This document shows, piece by piece, positions 48,018 through 59,738 of a DNA stretch of 64,000 nucleotides. The notes beneath the pieces were generated by a model. It did no database searches. It had not been told where the DNA came from and saw nothing but the letters and a program-made list of their open reading frames with translations. This DNA is from Mermis nigrescens (lineage: Eukaryota; Nematoda; Enoplea; Mermithida; Mermithidae), in NCBI GenBank assembly GCA_036768485.1, contig JAVLUZ010000145.1, positions 20,400,706-20,464,705 on the forward strand, read 5' to 3'. Each line of letters begins with the position of its first letter. The first letter of the stretch is position 1. The position numbers and the translations under genes were made by a program.

Positions 48018-48044
48018 ATAGGTACGCGCTAACGCGCTACCTAT
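48018..48044. repeat. Terminal hairpin of H2
   Basis: ATAGGTACGCG, loop CTAA, then CGCGCTACCTAT; one unpaired G relative to the H1 hairpin. Confidence 0.8.
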
Positions 48045-50040
48045 GATATACACACACGTTGGGGCATGAAGTTGAAATATGTACCTATAAAAAATTACTT
48101 CAGCAATTATGCAAATACATTGCAGATTTTATGATCACGGGAAAAAGTTTTATATCCTCACCTTTCTCAAATTTATCATTTTATCAACCAGAAACATTGA
48201 AAGGAATGAGATACACCCATTTCAGGAAATCATAGATTTTACAAGTCGAGAGGCATTTTTCAGCTAATTCTTTCCTCAAAAATTAATCGAGAAAATTAAA
48301 TCGCAATCTTTTATTGAATTTATTCTTCTTAAACCAACAAACAATAGATTTTTACTTCGTCCTTCCGCCATCTTTTAAACCATGCGAATACTGCGAGTAT
48401 TATATCAGAATCCTTTATCCCCAAAATTTTCGACTCGACCTATCCAGACAAATTCAAATCGCTAATTCGACTAACGTTCTGCTTTAAGACCAAAGCTTTG
48501 CTTCGTGCATCTTATTAACTCCTCGTACCTACATACATAGATAACCTAACCTCACACAAAGTTCTGATCATCAAAACCGCACGATGTCATTCGTAAAAAT
48601 CGTACCTACCAAGCAGATTTCTGTCAAAAATTCTCGCAAATTGATTGATATTCCTTAGGACAAATTTATCGTCATCAAAACGCACGAAGCCATTGGTGAA
48701 AATCGTAAGCATCTGTTACTGTTTATGTCGACAATATTCACAAATTTGCTTGATATCAATTTCTTTCATTACTATGCAAATTATTAGGACGTAGGTACAT
48801 ACTTATGTAGCTTTTCGCTGATGTACCTACATATGTAGGTACATAATACGTAAAACAACTTTATTCAAATCCTTGCTTTGACATTCTTTCTTTATAGCTG
48901 TACCTACCGTATTACAGTCGAAAAATTTTTTCTCCCTCCAAGCCACAACAGTTTGGCGTAGCTATACTTTGACCAGCATAAGTACATATGTATGTACATA
49001 CATACTTGCATGAAAAAATAAGCTACATTTAGCGAAGCAATAAATTTCCTACGAGGCGCGAACACACTAATTTTGCTTTCTGCAAACCGTACTTCAGTTT
49101 ACCGTACATTCACGTCATCAAGCAAAGTATGTACGTATAGTTAGCTTAGGTAGGCATAAGTATGTACGCGTAATTCAAACGCAAACAAATTTTCTCGAAG
49201 GTCAGGTCGGCACGGACGCAAATGACTTGATGAAGTAGAAAAATAATAACAAAAATCAGCTATATGCATGTAGAGAAGTGAACGAGCTTCCAAAAAAACC
49301 CAAACATGCTGTATCGTCATGCCTTATAACTCGATATATATCCAGATTTATGAGAAAATTTCATAAAAATTTTTATAATTTAAGCATACTTAATGCGATT
49401 AATAATCGAACAATAATTTGACAAGCAAAACAGCGATCTGGGTCCATTAAATATTCAGTTTCGTCAGCCGAAAGCTCATAACATTTTGTTCGATACATGC
49501 TTAAGATAAACATTAATCCGCAATATTTAGTCCGATATGCAAGCGAGCTTCAGCTTTCGCTTCGAGACCCAATTGTAACACCATGCCACTAAGTGAAGTT
49601 TATATATATCGGCGGCTGACGCCGCCGAAAAACGATTAGCACAGTTTTCGCGCTTTTTTAGCATTTAAACTATTTTTGATATCGTTTTGGCCCAAAATGC
49701 TCACTAACTGACATCCTCCTCCGACCGTCGGACCTTTCAGACCAGCCATGCTGTGTTGGGTCGTCATAGGAGAAGAGACAAAAATTTTGCCAGCGAAATT
49801 TAAAAAAAGAAAAATGAGAAATTTTCCTACAACTACAACAGGTCACATACATATCTAATTAGCTTAATTAATCTGAGAAATCGTGCATTAAAAAACGAAG
49901 AAAAATTCACGAGATTTACTTTAGGGGGAATTTTGATATGAGGACTTTTCAGACATGCAGCACGTGCAAATTACAAATTGACAGATTATGCAGATAATAC
50001 AGAACCATGTTTTTTCGTTTCACTTTATATTGATATAGTC
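48045..50040. other. Intergenic, AT-rich
   Basis: TACATATGTA-type short palindromes recur at 48780-48850 and 48960-49010. A hairpin CGGCGGC-TGAC-GCCGCCG is at about 49611, and a family M end near 49700-49760. No gene seen. Confidence 0.4.
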
Positions 50041-50062
50041 AGTCAGGGTCAGGAAAGCTTAA

Positions 50063-50238
50063 ATGTTTTCAGCTTCACTTTTCTTTTTGTGTTTGATTCT
50101 TCTCTGCTCTGCACAGCACATGTTTGATACATTCAGTGGAAGCGTTTTCGCTAATTCTATGTGTTGTTCTTCTAAAATAGAGTCGGCTCACTTGGTCAAC
50201 ATCCCACAGAAAAAACTAAGACTTCAAAAAATAAGCTT
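50063..50238 (+). CDS. Secreted protein exon 1: signal peptide
   Basis: Starts at ATG 50063 and ends AGCTT with donor GTATCG (phase 2). The donor is only fair, but it joins the next exon to read KISLYLKVGYYK. Confidence 0.55.
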
Positions 50239-52494
50239 GTATCGATTTGACGTGGATTAGTCTGTTTGAACATAAAAAAATTGTAGAGATAATCCGATTT
50301 CCTGCTACAATTCCAGTGCTTACTGGTTGACTGACTTAAAATGAGCCCCTTAGAGCAAATAGAAAAGATTCATGACATGACAATACATTGTATGCACATA
50401 GCAAGTCGAACGATTTAAGCTCACATTTGTTTTTTTTGCCTGGAATTTCTTATATCCCTCAGTTTGATTGGCCATTTGTTTCTTTTTGCAGACCGTATAA
50501 ATTTTATATCAAAATTAAGCTCGGCTGGTCCGTTTTTATCACATAAATAGTCGGGATTTTATGAAGTAAAAAAACAGATAAAGATCGACAAGAAAGCGCG
50601 CGTTTCCCAGTAGAATTCTCCGCTATGTCTGAAGAAACGTAGAAAATAAGGTAGCCCTAAATGAGAAACAATTATTTTTTATTTAGGCTGACTTAAAGTA
50701 TGTATCCATTCCAATTCATCGCACCGAAGGAGACTGGATTAGAAGATAGCGGCAAGTATCATTATTGATCAAAAAAGTAATACTGTTTTTATTCGAACTT
50801 GAACTTCAGATATTTGAAAGTGGGATATTACAAGATGATTGATAAACAAGGAATTTATAAAAAAATACCAGAAAATTACGAATGCCTGCCCGAATGTGGA
50901 TTATTTACACGCTTGAATGACACATTAGCGTACTCGGGAGAAATGAAGCAAGCGGATGATAAAGGAGCGAGTTGTTCTTTTGGGGCCGACGTTGATCCTG
51001 GAAAAGTGGACAATAAATCTTTAATATGCTTTCCAGCAGACAATAAGATTAATAATCGGAGTCGCCTGCCATCAGGTTTGTCTTGTTTATTTATTTCCGT
51101 AGTGATTCGCAATTTAGAGACGCTTGCGTCTAACCGATTCGCGCTGCGCTTACTGTCCACGACACTTTGGCGTGGAGGAGGGGTTTGAGGGGTAGTTTCA
51201 TCCCAGAAGTTAAAAAATCCACCGCACATTACTGTAGACCCCAGAATTGTATTTTTAGTGATATTTTTGACGATTTTTGGCGATTTTAACCAGACCCCGC
51301 CAGTTTTCTTGCTGCCCACATATGCTATACAGTCGTCATTTTTAGAAAGACAGATCTCAATCAGATACCTTCATTTTTCTTAGAATTAATAAATAATGAA
51401 TGTAGTGGACTCTCTCCCTTCGCTTCTTCATTGCTTTGTAAATTGTTATTATCCATTTATTATTCTAATTGAATAACATCTAAGATGACAAATCGATTAC
51501 TTCATTTTATTGATTGTATATTTTACCCTTGCAAAGCATGGCCGGTCTGAGGTCAGCCGGACCCTTTCGTATGCTAAAGTGGTCTAAGAAAACGGTTATA
51601 AATGCCAAAATAGCGCTAAAACTATTGTCACCGTATCGCATTTTCTGATCAATTAGTTTCAAGTCCATTTACAGGAAAGCTTTAATTTTCTTTCATTTTT
51701 TTCCCTTAATTTTGTCATATTTTCCCAAAAAATTTTCCATTTTTATTTCGAAGCATTTAAAACTCTCTCTTCCGACGTTAGATCAGTCATTCACTACCAT
51801 AGAGAGCATTGGTCTCAGTCTCAGAGATTAACCGGTCTGGCGGTCAGACAAAGAGTTTTTTGAGCCAAAATGACCAAAAACAAGTAAAAATGTTAGAAAA
51901 CGAAAAAACCATGTTAATCCATGGTTTACGACCATTTTCTAGCACATTTGCTGAAAAGTTTTGATGCTTTTAGTTCATCTTATTCCTCACAAAAAAATTT
52001 AATCTTTCCCTTTCTGGAATCTCGACCCCCCACCCACGCTGCATCTCCGGTCACTATCCTTTTCCAAGCAGGCATTGATCAGGAAGACAAGTGCTTTATA
52101 ATTAATTGTCTGAGCAATGAGTCAAATAACAATATACATATTTTCAGTAGTCGATGCTTGCGTCACAGTTTCTGGAAGGCGGGTAGGGCGGGACGGGACT
52201 CTGTGTATGGAAAACTTGACGGAAGAAAAAGGGCCAAATATGGATTTAAAAGCGGATAGAAATTTCATCCGAATTTCGACGGTTTATAGACTACTCGTAT
52301 TATATATTTACACATTTAAAGTCATTTTTGCCTTGTTGAGCCAAATTTTGAATCTTCCCCAGCTGACGGGCCGCTCTTTTCCCTCTGGCCATCATGAGCA
52401 CCATGAAAGGATTCTTAGTAACTCTACAATGAATTCCAACATATTATCCGTATTATTTAGAAGATATGCCCTCAAACATTCAACAGAAATTTAA
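50063..52494 (+). CDS. Unrecognised short secreted cysteine-containing protein (3 exons)
   Basis: ATG at 50063 gives a strong signal peptide (MFSASLFFLCLILLCSAQHM). Exons 50063-50238, 50810-51075 and 52148-52494 join with matching phases (2, then 1). Read through to the last stop the product is about 262 aa. The mature part has ANSMCCSSK, NYECLPECGLF, GASCSFGAD, LICFPADN, VVDACVTVSGRR and GTLCMEN. That is about nine cysteines without a family pattern I recognise. A possible 75-nt in-frame intron (52287-52361, GTTTAT..CCCCAG) inside the last exon would shorten it. AATAAA overlaps the stop, and another lies near 52660. The large intron holds a family I repeat. Confidence 0.55.
50810..51075 (+). 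CDS. Secreted protein exon 2
   Basis: The acceptor TTGAACTTCAG precedes it. It encodes GYYKMIDKQGIYKKIPENYE, CLPECGLFTRLNDT, GASCSFGADVDPGKV and SRLPS. It ends TCAG with donor GTTTGT (phase 1). Confidence 0.6.
51170..51330 (-). repeat. Family I MITE in intron of the secreted-protein gene
   Basis: GTGGAGGAGGGGTTTGAGGG ... TTGCTGCCCACATATG. Confidence 0.6.
51535..51965. repeat. Family M fragments
   Basis: CATGGCCGGTCTGAGGTCAG at 51539 and a second partial copy from about 51825 (TTAACCGGTCTGGCGGTCAG). Confidence 0.45.
52148..52494 (+). CDS. Secreted protein exon 3 (VVDACVTVSGRR)
   Basis: The acceptor ATATTTTCAG comes first. Two bases complete a Val codon after LPS, then VDACVTVSGRRVGRDGTLC and MENLTEEKGPN follow. 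The frame stays open to 52494, but only the first half looks coding. The rest may contain a short intron or be the wrong 3' end. Confidence 0.5.
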
Positions 52495-52699
52495 TAAATC
52501 CGAAATCTTGATATTGCTTTTTTCGTGCATATGCACTTAATGTATAAAAGGAGCATGATCTACTGCTAAAAACGCAATCAAATCTTGCGCATCTGTACTA
52601 ATTCAAAAATCGAAGTCAACACTGAGAAGCGTTCTTTACGAGTATGCATAAATACAACAATAAAGTTTGAAGCGAACCTCTTCAGGCATTTTTAGTTAA

Positions 52700-53280
52700 A
52701 TATTAAAAAGTTTGTCGATTGGGTATACCAATTATTACGGCTTTCAGGATTTTCTAGGTAGAAGTGATACTAAAACGATACAAAAATGACGAATACAGTA
52801 CCTACCTTTTTTCGTGATGTAAGCAGTCTCAGGCAAAAAGTGAGACTAAAATAGTTATAAAACTGATAAGCTGTCTAATGCGATAGTTAAACACTATACT
52901 TTATCAGAAGGGAATTTGGTGAGCAGAATATTAATTTTTATCAGCCAATTTACACAAGATTACTTGTCATTAGCTTTTTGATTATAGTCGATTTCCCTGT
53001 GCTTTCTAAAGAAATCTGCTTTTCTTTTGAGGTCCCAAATATTTAACGGCATAAATCTAGCAGATTGGAGTATATTTACCTGCAGTAAGTTGACCCAAAA
53101 TTACAATCTATCGGTTAACTGTCGGTATTCACGTTCAAACATGATTTAAAAAATGAACATAGGCACTAATGGATATCTGAATACAAGCATTTTGCATTGC
53201 GTTTAACTGTCGTGTCGTTAATTTAACTGTCGTTAACTGTCGTGCATTCAGCTTTCAGAACCTTTAATCACTTTTGCAGG
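52700..53280. other. Intergenic, nothing recognised
   Basis: AT-rich with a short GTTAACTGTCGT repeat near 53110-53245. Confidence 0.35.
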
Positions 53281-53282
53281 GT

Positions 53283-53657
53283 AGTCAGTAGCATAGCTAG
53301 CCTTTGAATTTGGGGCAGACGAAAATTTTGAAGTTGGATATCTCAACAACCACTTGTAGGATCTTATGATAGGCAAAAATGATGGTGTTTTTGAGCTTTT
53401 CTCAGCGAGATCTACATACTCACTAAAGAAGAAGGTTTTAAAAAATTCAACTAGATTCTAATTATATTAAACAAATATGTTTTAATTTGGGCTTATTAGT
53501 TTGAAGAGTATCTTAAAATCTATTCCAGCGGTCTATCAGATACGCTTTAAGAATTTTCAATTTTTTATTCTGAGGAACCCTTGTTAAAAGTACTCATACT
53601 TCCAAAATTTTTGGAAAGGAATAGACTTCCTAACTCCCACAGCTACGCCCCTGAGTA
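53283..53657. repeat. Dispersed-element remnant with GCGTAGCT-type ends
   Basis: CAGTAGCATAGCTAGCC on the left and CCACAGCTACGCCCCTGAG on the right are imperfect inverted ends like those of many non-autonomous DNA transposons. Confidence 0.5.
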
Positions 53658-53764
53658 GTGCTCTGACAGTCTTTACGACTGACTATTTTATCAGGACGCG
53701 ACAAAGTTATTTTTGCTCGAAGGAGGATTCTGAAACTAACATAGTGATTTTAAGATTGTGTCTC

Positions 53765-54231
53765 AACAGCCCCACCAGTCCCAACAGCCCCACCGTTCCA
53801 ACAGCACCACCGAAAATTCCAACAGCCTCACTCGTCCCAACAGCCCCACCAGTCCCAACAGCCCCACCAGTCTCAACAGCCCCAACAATAATCCTAACAG
53901 CCCCACCAATCCCAGCAGCCCCATCAATCCCAACAGCCCCACCGTCCCAACAGCCCCACCGTCCCAACAGCCCCACCGTCCCAACAGCCCGACCAAAAAT
54001 CTCAACAGTCCCACCCGTCCCAACAGCCTCATCAGTCCCAACAGCCCCACCATCCCAACAGCCCCACCAAATCCCAACAGCCTCACCAATCCCAACAGCC
54101 CCACCAATCCCAACAGCCCCACCAATCCCAACAGCCACACCAATCCCAACAGTCCCCACCGATCCCAACAGTCCCACCGTCCCAACAGCCCCACCATCCG
54201 AACAGCCCTACCGTCCCAACAGCCCCACCAT
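53765..54231. repeat. 18-bp minisatellite, forward arm
   Basis: About 25 units of CCCCACCAGTCCCAACAG with variants. It keeps frames open as six-residue Pro/Ser/Asn/Thr repeats, which are not genes. Confidence 0.85.
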
Positions 54232-54464
54232 CATACGTGGGCAGCAAGGAAATTCTGAAGGTGCAAGATTTTTCAAACGTCAAAAAATGGCCTTAAAATG
54301 GTGGTATGGCGAGGAAAACACCATTTTCGACGTTTTTCATCAAGCACTATCCACTGGCATGAAAAAAATGCGAAAAAACAAAAAAATTCAAAAATTGAAT
54401 TTTGGGGGGGTGGTATTTTGGTTTCTCGGTGGGGGATGCATACACCTAAACCCCCCACGCCCAG
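54232..54464 (+). repeat. Family C MITE copy 8, between inverted minisatellite arms
   Basis: CATACGTGGGCAGCAAGG ... CCACGCCCAGTGGGG. Confidence 0.78.
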
Positions 54465-54469
54465 TGGGG

Positions 54470-54592
54470 TAAAGTGATCTCGAGAAATGTGCTAAAAATA
54501 GAATTCTGGGGGTCTACCATAATTTAGGAGATTTCCAGAATTTCGGGTTGGGGGTTAAACTCTAAACATCCCCTCCCCACGCTTATGTGTGG
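54470..54592 (-). repeat. Family I MITE
   Basis: GTGATCTCGAGAAATGTGC, GAATTCTGGGGGTCTACCAT and CCACGCTTATGTGTGG. Confidence 0.55.
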
Positions 54593-54599
54593 TTGGGAC

Positions 54600-54977
54600 A
54601 GTGCGACTGTTGGAATGGTAGGACTGCTGGAACGGTGGAACTGCTGGGATTGGTGGGGCTCTTGGGACTGGTGGGGTTGTTGGGACGGTGGGCTGTTGGG
54701 ATTGGTGGGGCTGTTGGGATTGGTGGGGCTGTTAGGACTGGTGGGGCTGTTGGGATTTTGGTGGGGCTGTTGGGACGGTGGGGCTGTTGGGATTGGTGGG
54801 GCTGTTGGGACTGGTGGGGCTGTTGGGATTATTGGTGGGGCTGTTGGGACGGTTGGGGCTGTTGGGACTGGTGGGGCTGTTGGGACTGGTGGGGCTGTTG
54901 GGACTGGTGGGGCTGTTGGGATTTCTGGTGGGGCTGTTGGGACTGGTGGGGCTGTTGGGACTGGTGGGGCTGTTGAG
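54600..54977. repeat. 18-bp minisatellite, inverted arm
   Basis: About 20 units of GGTGGGGCTGTTGGGACT, the reverse complement of the 53765 array. Confidence 0.85.
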
Positions 54978-55254
54978 ATATCACCGATTTTAACGATGCA
55001 TCATTTATATTATATATGTTTTATTCATATTATAGGTCGCTCAGCGAAATTCCTGAAAATTTTGTGGCGCTGTATGTATGTGAGCTGTATTTTCAATCGC
55101 ATTTTCGTCGCTTCAAGTGTAGAGTGAGGGAGACGGTGAAACAATAATTTACTTTTGTAACCATTTCATCCTAATTTAATCATATTTTGACGAATAGCAC
55201 TCGCTCTTTTCATTTAGAAAGGTAGAGCTTCTCGTGTATTATGCGTTATATGTA

Positions 55255-55390
55255 ATGAAATCTAAATTACAGGTGGAAAACCGAAAAACGATGTTCTGCG
55301 TATACTTGAAATGAAGATCTTGGCCATTTTGACAGTTATGGGAAAAGTCGGAGTACCGTACCTTTAAAGACATCCTATCGATCTTGGTGA
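55255..55390 (-). repeat. Family B fragment
   Basis: GGAAAACCGAAAAACGATGT and CCTTTAAAGACATCCTATCG, diverged. Confidence 0.4.
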
Positions 55391-55749
55391 TTAATTAGAA
55401 CATTTGCTAAATTTTATATGCTAACAATCCTAACATTCCTCACAATAATAAATTTAGGTACCTATCTCCAATTTTTCCAATTACCTTATCGCGATAAATG
55501 GTTTTTTGGGTGATGTACTAGTTGGTACAGATCGTGTCAGTTTTATTGAGGCTATTAATCGAGTGAACTTCCACAGATGCTCCACTGTTTTCGATAATAC
55601 CGCCTTTTTTATCACCGGTACCGAAAAAATGCCGCCTCTTTATTGCGATTAATTTAAGCCCTTCCTCCTTGCTGATAATAAGCCTGAGGCTAGACACAGG
55701 TTGTAACGGCTGACCTGATTAGCTTATCGATTTTCACTAACTCTCACAG

Positions 55750-55926
55750 GTAAGTATTTGGCTTCTGCGCGGGAATAAAAATGTCCTGCGAGCGTATAAG
55801 TGGACGGAAGCTCTGCCTAAACGATTTTGGAAATACACCTGTTGTCAAGGCTGCTTCGGTCGCAAAAGCGGTCATTTATTTTCATACATTCGTACAAATT
55901 TGCTTACGTTTTTGACGTCATTGTTT
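55750..55926 (+). CDS. Isolated exon of a probable membrane protein (RTNLLTFLTSLF)
   Basis: The acceptor AACTCTCACAG and donor GTAAGC bracket a 59-codon phase 0-0 frame without an ATG. It reads YKWTEALPKRFWKYTCCQGC, FGRKSGHLFSY, then IRTNLLTFLTSLF at the donor. A charged Cys-rich segment followed by a likely first transmembrane start resembles the N-terminus of SLC1/EAAT-type transporters, but only weakly. The frame stays open past the donor to 56051. No partner exons were found in the window, so they may lie right of it or be missed. Confidence 0.35.
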
Positions 55927-56059
55927 GTAAGCTTTGTTCTCTTCAATTTACAGCTTATCCATATTTTAATCGCATTTTGCGAGGAAGCGTTGATTAAAAC
56001 AAGTGCAATTCATCCATCCTGGTGCTTTGTTTCTCAGTGTGTGTAATTGAAATCGGATA

Positions 56060-57580
56060 AGCATTAAGTTTTGCTTATACTGAATCATCACTTTCCCGTT
56101 TTGCCTTGATATAAAACGGATTCAATTTTCGACATTTTGTTCTATTTATTGAACCTCAGGAACCGCTAATTTGCATTAACTGAATAATTTTATACCTATA
56201 TGTCTCATGATGTCTGTAATTCCCAAGCGGTCAGGCTTCACAGACAGCTGCCGGTGACATGGGCAAATTCATTTAATTATTGTTGACGAATGAAGCCTAG
56301 TGAAAGGGATAAAAGTCAAAAAAATGCATTTTTTCTCTGAGTTATAACAAATCTCCCTTACATTTATCGACTAATATAGGCGGAACGTATGCAGATATGA
56401 AAGATGGCGCTTGTTACATAAATGCTTTTACAGTCTTTTCGTTTATAAACCTTTGTTGCGCTTTTTTGGGGTAAAAATTTTCGATTATATACTTGAAATA
56501 AATTGATTATTGAAAAGAAAACAATATAGTAAAAGCTCGTAAGTCTGTATTTGATGGATACTGGAAAAACATAGAATCTTTTGTGCTTTTGTTTTTCTAC
56601 GCTGCTGAACTCCTAAATTAATACATAGGTCATTTTAAGACTACCCGAAATCTTTTTCCACTTCAAAGTAAACGGTAGTCATACAAAAAATTATATACGT
56701 TATTCATTGAAAAGCCTAAATTACGAGACAAAAGAAATTTGTACGTTAAAATTAATATAATAAAGAATAGTTAGCGAAAAAAACGAGCAATGGGATGAAT
56801 AAAGGAGTCATCACGATAGGATTAAGTGCTCCTTCGCACCTTCCATTCAATAAAAAAACTTTAAACTGTCAATAGTCTCATTTTGTGTGAACATTCCACG
56901 AAAGCCCGTCCATTCTACAGAATGCATTAATAAATTTCTCAAAGAAGCATTAGCGTGTTCTTGCGGTCCACCTCGATTCTGTGGTTACTTGCATCTTCTT
57001 TTCCATAATATTACTCTACGTTTTTGATTGCTGAATATGAAATATGTAGGTATATGCATAAATCACGCAAAAGCACAAAAAATAATATAAAAACCGAAAG
57101 TAGATAATTATTATTATGAATAAGCACAATATTAATTAGTACTATTTAAAATTTTGTTGAGCTTCAATTAAAATTCGAATCCAAACTGCACTTGTGTTAT
57201 TTGGTAAATTATAATTAGTCTGTCCAAACATTCTTTATAAAGTTGTATTTAGCTTCGATGAATCAATAAAGAAATACATAACACGTGCGCTAACATAGTC
57301 ACTGAGATACGTAGTATAGAAAGCATCTATGCATCAATTTGATTAGATTTCATGTCGGTCAAAGAAATGCTCTATTTTATAATTAGGAAGCTCTTGAGCT
57401 ATGTATGTATGTGTGTGTGTGACTATAGAAAGCGATAATAAGCGAATGTGTTCGACCTGTCACGTTGAAATGGTAATCATCTGATGATCGATATGTTTAA
57501 AAAATTTGTTTATCATAGACAGAAATAAACAAGCAACAATTTTTTTCAGCCTTAAAACAAATTAAAAAGGGAGCTGTGCT
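56060..57580. other. Intergenic, nothing firm
   Basis: AT-rich. After TTCTACAG at about 56921 a short frame (CINKFLKEALACSCGPPRFC) is seen but has no support. Confidence 0.35.
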
Positions 57581-57589
57581 GCAAAACAC

Positions 57590-57685
57590 AATTTTGTTGT
57601 CGCCGGTCTCAGCAGGGTCGCCTTTGCTCAACCCGCTTCTTCCTTTAGTGACGGTCAGTAGCGAGTCGACTACTTTACGCTTCAG
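57590..57685 (-). CDS. Possible exon (KRKVVDSLLTVTKGRSGLSK)
   Basis: GC-rich, with coding-like third positions on the minus strand: KRKVVDSLLTVTKGRSGLSK, GDPAETGDNKIV. On the plus strand the same segment has an acceptor (CTTCCTTTAG) and donor (TTCAG|GTATCT) around 37 nt, so the strand is uncertain. Confidence 0.2.
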
Positions 57686-57694
57686 GTATCTCAC

Positions 57695-57840
57695 CATAAA
57701 TAAGCAGCAACCAAATTCTGAGGGTCTGATGGGGTAAAATCGCAAAAAAGTACCAAGAATTCAATTCTGGAGTCTAACTTATTCTGCAAGAGGTTTTTAG
57801 ATTCTGGGTGCCTAAACCCCAAACCCCGAACCCATGTGTG
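57695..57840 (+). repeat. Family I MITE
   Basis: ACCATAAATAAGCAGCAACC ... CCCGAACCCATGTGTG. Confidence 0.55.
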
Positions 57841-57915
57841 TATCTCATCAAATACTTTTGAGCACACGAGGCTTCAGAGAATTGAGAGCATTTGCATGTA
57901 TTCAAGCCCTGCTCT

Positions 57916-58162
57916 CACACCTGGGCGTGGGGGGTTTGGGGGTATGCACGCCCCCGAGAAAGCAAAATACCTCCCCAGAAATCAAAATACCCCCCAGAAT
58001 TCAATTTTTAAATTTTTTTTTCGTTTTTTTCGCAATTTTTTGATGCCAATAGATACTCGAAAAATGGTGTTTTTTCGCCATACCACCACTTTTAAGGCCA
58101 TTTTTTGACCTTTGAAAAATCTTGCACCCCCTCCCCCAGAATTTTCTTGCTGTCCACGTTTG
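57916..58162 (-). repeat. Family C MITE copy 9
   Basis: CACACCTGGGCGTGGGGGG ... TTGCTGTCCACGTTTG. Confidence 0.75.
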
Positions 58163-58319
58163 CCTGCTCTGTCAGATTCCCTCAAAGCGAACGAGCTTCC
58201 GACTTGGCATAAGCTAGGCTTAAATATAGGCAGCATGCTGTTGCCATATGTTTCGAAATTGGCGTTGAATCTTGGAATCTTGGCTCAAGCCTGACGTAGT
58301 ATGTTAAGATCATGCATGA

Positions 58320-58680
58320 GGACAGTTTAAGGCGTCCAGGCCCAGGATAGAGAAATGAAATTTTCTGAGGAAAATAAGGCAAAACATAGGCAAAAAATGG
58401 TTGAGAATTAGAATTTTTATTCAAAATTGCTGGAAATTAACCAGAAACTATAATTTGATATAGTTTTTACGCTATTTTAATATTTATACCAGTTTTTGAG
58501 ATCGTTTTGTACTAAACCCGCTTACTAACTCGCCCCCAGACCGGCTGACCCCTCAGACCGGCCATGCTGTGCATTTATGATTCGGACCGATTTAAGCCGG
58601 GCTTAAACCAGGGCTCGATTTTTTCATCAACGAAATCAGTTTTCAGATTGGTTTAAGCTTGAAAGCTGAAAATAGAGTAA
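58320..58680. repeat. Family M followed by family K fragment
   Basis: CGGCCATGCTGTGCATTTAT (M end), then GATTTAAGCCGGGCTTAAAC (K). Confidence 0.5.
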
Positions 58681-59738
58681 ATTTTATACCTTTTTTGTTT
58701 TGACTCGGGGTATAATTTTTTCGTAATTTAGTGAAGACAAAAAAGAGTAATTTACATAATTACGGAAGGCCTACATGAGAATGACAGGTAATGAAAGATC
58801 ATGATTGATGTTTTAATACCATTATGAGTCGGTGCGTTTCCTCGTGATAATTTTCTAAATTTTGTTAATTCCATCACTAATTTCTCAACTCAATATTGCC
58901 TTGAAAAATTAACGAGATAAAAAAGTCGGTTTCATGTTGATTTTATTGAGCAAAGAGCAAGTTAAATGTGCTTGTGCTCAGATGGACTCGTGAAATCTGT
59001 GCGAATTTCCGTTTGATTGTTTTTGCTTTTAACTTATTGTCGCATCTTTGCTTCATTTATAAAATAAGGTGCAAGGTTAATGCATTTACTTCTTTTATTC
59101 AATTACGTAAACTCTTGTTTTCTTGCTACTGTTTGTTGGTCTGTAGATCGATAGTAATGAGCTTCCATTATTTTAAAAACTCGGACAATTAAAGAAAGCT
59201 CGTAAAATTCGTTGATCATTTCTTCGGCATTCATACTCGTAGTTGTCTGTGGAATATAGCAAAATTAGCATAATCGCTAAATCAATAAATTACACAGTAC
59301 GGCTCTTAATGACATAAAAGCAATTTCTATAGAAGAATTAAATATGTGGCTGAATTGGCTAATCGACTATCATTGAATTAAAATTTCGTGCATGAATGAT
59401 CAGAAATCTATGCATGGTTTCTAATCGGAAAGCAGTAAGAAGTCATAAATCAAGCGAAAACTCGTCATTTCAGCGTAAAACGCTTTTAAGACTTTTCACT
59501 AAAAAATATCAAATCATGCCTGTTTATTCCGCTTGTCTTTGATGAAGCATTGGTTAGGTGTCGATTATTCTGTAAGTACTTCTTTGCTTTCATGAAAAAT
59601 TTAGATTTATGAATTGATTTAAAGTAAATTAATTAAATGATTGATTGATTGATTAAAGCATCCGTTAAGTAACATGCTAATGATAAACTGCTGACCGGTG
59701 TTATAGTAAGTATTCATGTACACAAGATCAGACCAGGA
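58681..59738. other. Intergenic upstream of the acidic-protein gene
   Basis: AT-rich. No promoter motif can be claimed. Confidence 0.35.

Larger units (their letters stand above)
44176..48044 (+). mobile_element. Family H element, copy H2 (most complete, about 3.9 kb)
   Basis: Order: inverted block A' 44176-44349, block B 44350-44769, block A 44770-44943. Then comes the 540-bp insert with the 24-bp palindromic array, then a TTTACAC-rich body of at least four subrepeats (about 45985, 46245, 46467 and 46742). The terminal hairpin is at 48018-48044. No transposase or other protein recognised, so it looks non-autonomous. Confidence 0.8.

Noticed and set aside
53744..54472. 242-residue Pro/Thr/Ser-rich and Gly/Trp-rich frames over the 18-bp arrays (also 54585-55127)
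   Set aside because: Artefact of a repeat length divisible by three. Frames are open in several phases and on both strands.
55927..55953. Possible 27-nt intron (GTAAGC..TTTACAG) after the membrane exon
   Set aside because: Too short for an animal spliceosomal intron. The frame is also open straight through, so either read-through or a distal acceptor is more likely.
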